This document shows, piece by piece, positions 63,667 to 64,000 of a DNA stretch of 64,000 bases. Both the position numbers and the translations under genes were made by a program. Each line of letters starts with the position of its first letter. The first letter of the stretch is position 1. Source of the stretch: JAEUNX01 sp034004685 (GTDB lineage Bacteria > Pseudomonadota > Gammaproteobacteria > Burkholderiales > Rhodocyclaceae); assembly GCA_034004685.1 (NCBI GenBank), contig JAVEWG010000009.1, forward strand, positions 1 through 64,000, written 5' to 3'. The notes beneath the pieces were generated by a model. That model ran no database searches, was not told the DNA's origin, and was given only the letters and a program-made list of their open reading frames with translations.

Positions 63667-64000
63667 CTAACCCGGCTCCAGGGCAAAATCCCTCGGCGGG
63701 TTGAAAACAAAGTCCCGGCCCTGGCGAATGCCCATCAGCACCACGTTGCAGCCCGCCACATCCATGTCGCCCAGATAGCGGGGCTGGAAGCCCAAAGGCA
63801 CCGCCACTTCCTCCAGCCGGTAGGTCTGGTCCGAGCGCAGCATTTCGTCCAGGAATGACACCACGTGGGGCCGCACCATGCTCGAAGCGATGCGCATGCC
63901 CCCGGTGAAATCCGGCGAAACCACCACATCCGCCCCGGCCTTCTTGAGCTTGGGGGTATTGCGCACCTCGTGGCAGCGGGCCACCACCCGGACCTCCGGA
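63667..64000 (-). CDS. Potassium channel/TrkA-type RCK domain protein, partial, with early TAG
   Basis: The 3' part of a gene entering from beyond the window end. It encodes the end of a TrkA-N domain (VARCHEVRNTPKLKKAGAD) and most of a TrkA-C domain (LEEVAVPLGFQPRYLGDMDV, VVLMGIRQGRDFVFNPP). The frame meets TAG at 63667-63669, right after FALEPG, where family members usually have Asp. Beyond the TAG the same frame continues with family-like residues (VLVTMCAPEGRKALARLFAL) to TAA at 63604. The last strand of TrkA-C is therefore cut off, or one codon is miscalled. RCK domains gate potassium channels. Confidence 0.75.
   Translation of the reverse strand, partial: PEVRVVARCHEVRNTPKLKKAGADVVVSPDFTGGMRIASSMVRPHVVSFLDEMLRSDQTYRLEEVAVPLGFQPRYLGDMDVAGCNVVLMGIRQGRDFVFNPPRDFALEPG

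Overview
The window is GC-rich, densely packed chromosomal DNA from a betaproteobacterium. The best fit is the Rhodocyclales/Sterolibacteriaceae group. The evidence is the mdh / gntR / sdhCDAB-sdhE / gltA / sucAB-lpd arrangement, a PHA-type phasin, an imuA-imuB-dnaE2 mutagenesis cassette, the pcnB-folK-dNK-panB-panC order, and closely paired acyl-CoA dehydrogenases of the kind found in steroid and cyclic-acid degraders. The genus is an inference. I found no rRNA, tRNA, insertion sequence, prophage or CRISPR array.

Layout. 1-6.3 kb: four consecutive acyl-CoA dehydrogenase genes (the first cut by the window edge), a terminator, then a separately promoted acyl-CoA synthetase, all catabolic. 6.4-15.2 kb (minus strand): a DNA-damage block of alkB, imuA, imuB and dnaE2, with a LexA-like box over the imuA promoter, followed by a secreted metallo-beta-lactamase-fold protein, rlmF and a very small ORF. 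15.6-18.8 kb: a YgiQ radical-SAM gene that looks leaderless, converging on a HpcH/HpaI (malyl-CoA lyase-like) gene. 18.8-31.7 kb: the TCA-cycle region, with mdh divergent from a GntR/HutC regulator, then sdhCDAB, sdhE, gltA, a terminator, and sucA-sucB-lpdA. 31.7-38.6 kb: zapE, an orphan secretin-N-domain protein, a DinG/YoaA helicase, a frameshifted gene, and the molybdenum cofactor operon mobB-moeA-moaD-moaE. 38.7-44.2 kb: phasin, sigma-32-promoted clpB, a lytic transglycosylase, an unknown protein and a CBS-pair protein. 44.2-54.5 kb (minus strand): mutS heads a tightly coupled run (phosphoesterase, 90-aa unknown, spermidine-synthase-like protein, FAD oxidase), then pcnB, folK, a small DMT protein, a deoxynucleoside kinase, panB and panC. 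54.6-55.4 kb: a Phd/VapC toxin-antitoxin pair. 55.5-59.2 kb (minus strand): an overlapping operon of CPA2 antiporter, YbdK-type ligase, class I glutamine amidotransferase and a one-TM protein. 59.4-64 kb: lolC-lolD, a chemoreceptor, and the 3' part of a TrkA/RCK-type potassium channel gene with an in-frame TAG.

How the genes work together. The window links acyl-CoA beta-oxidation with a nearly complete oxidative TCA-cycle branch (citrate synthase, 2-oxoglutarate dehydrogenase, succinate dehydrogenase, malate dehydrogenase). The GntR-type regulator sits exactly where it could sense a metabolite and control mdh and sdh. The rest is housekeeping and stress functions.

Nothing here is clearly a new large system. 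The most promising leads are the antiporter/YbdK/amidotransferase operon, the 63-base intergenic palindrome at 44157-44219, the apparently leaderless ygiQ, the ImuB that keeps an Asp-Glu pair, the SdhE with an altered RGxxE motif, and three reading-frame problems (near 6.6 kb, 35.8 kb and 63.7 kb) that are either real gene decay or base errors.
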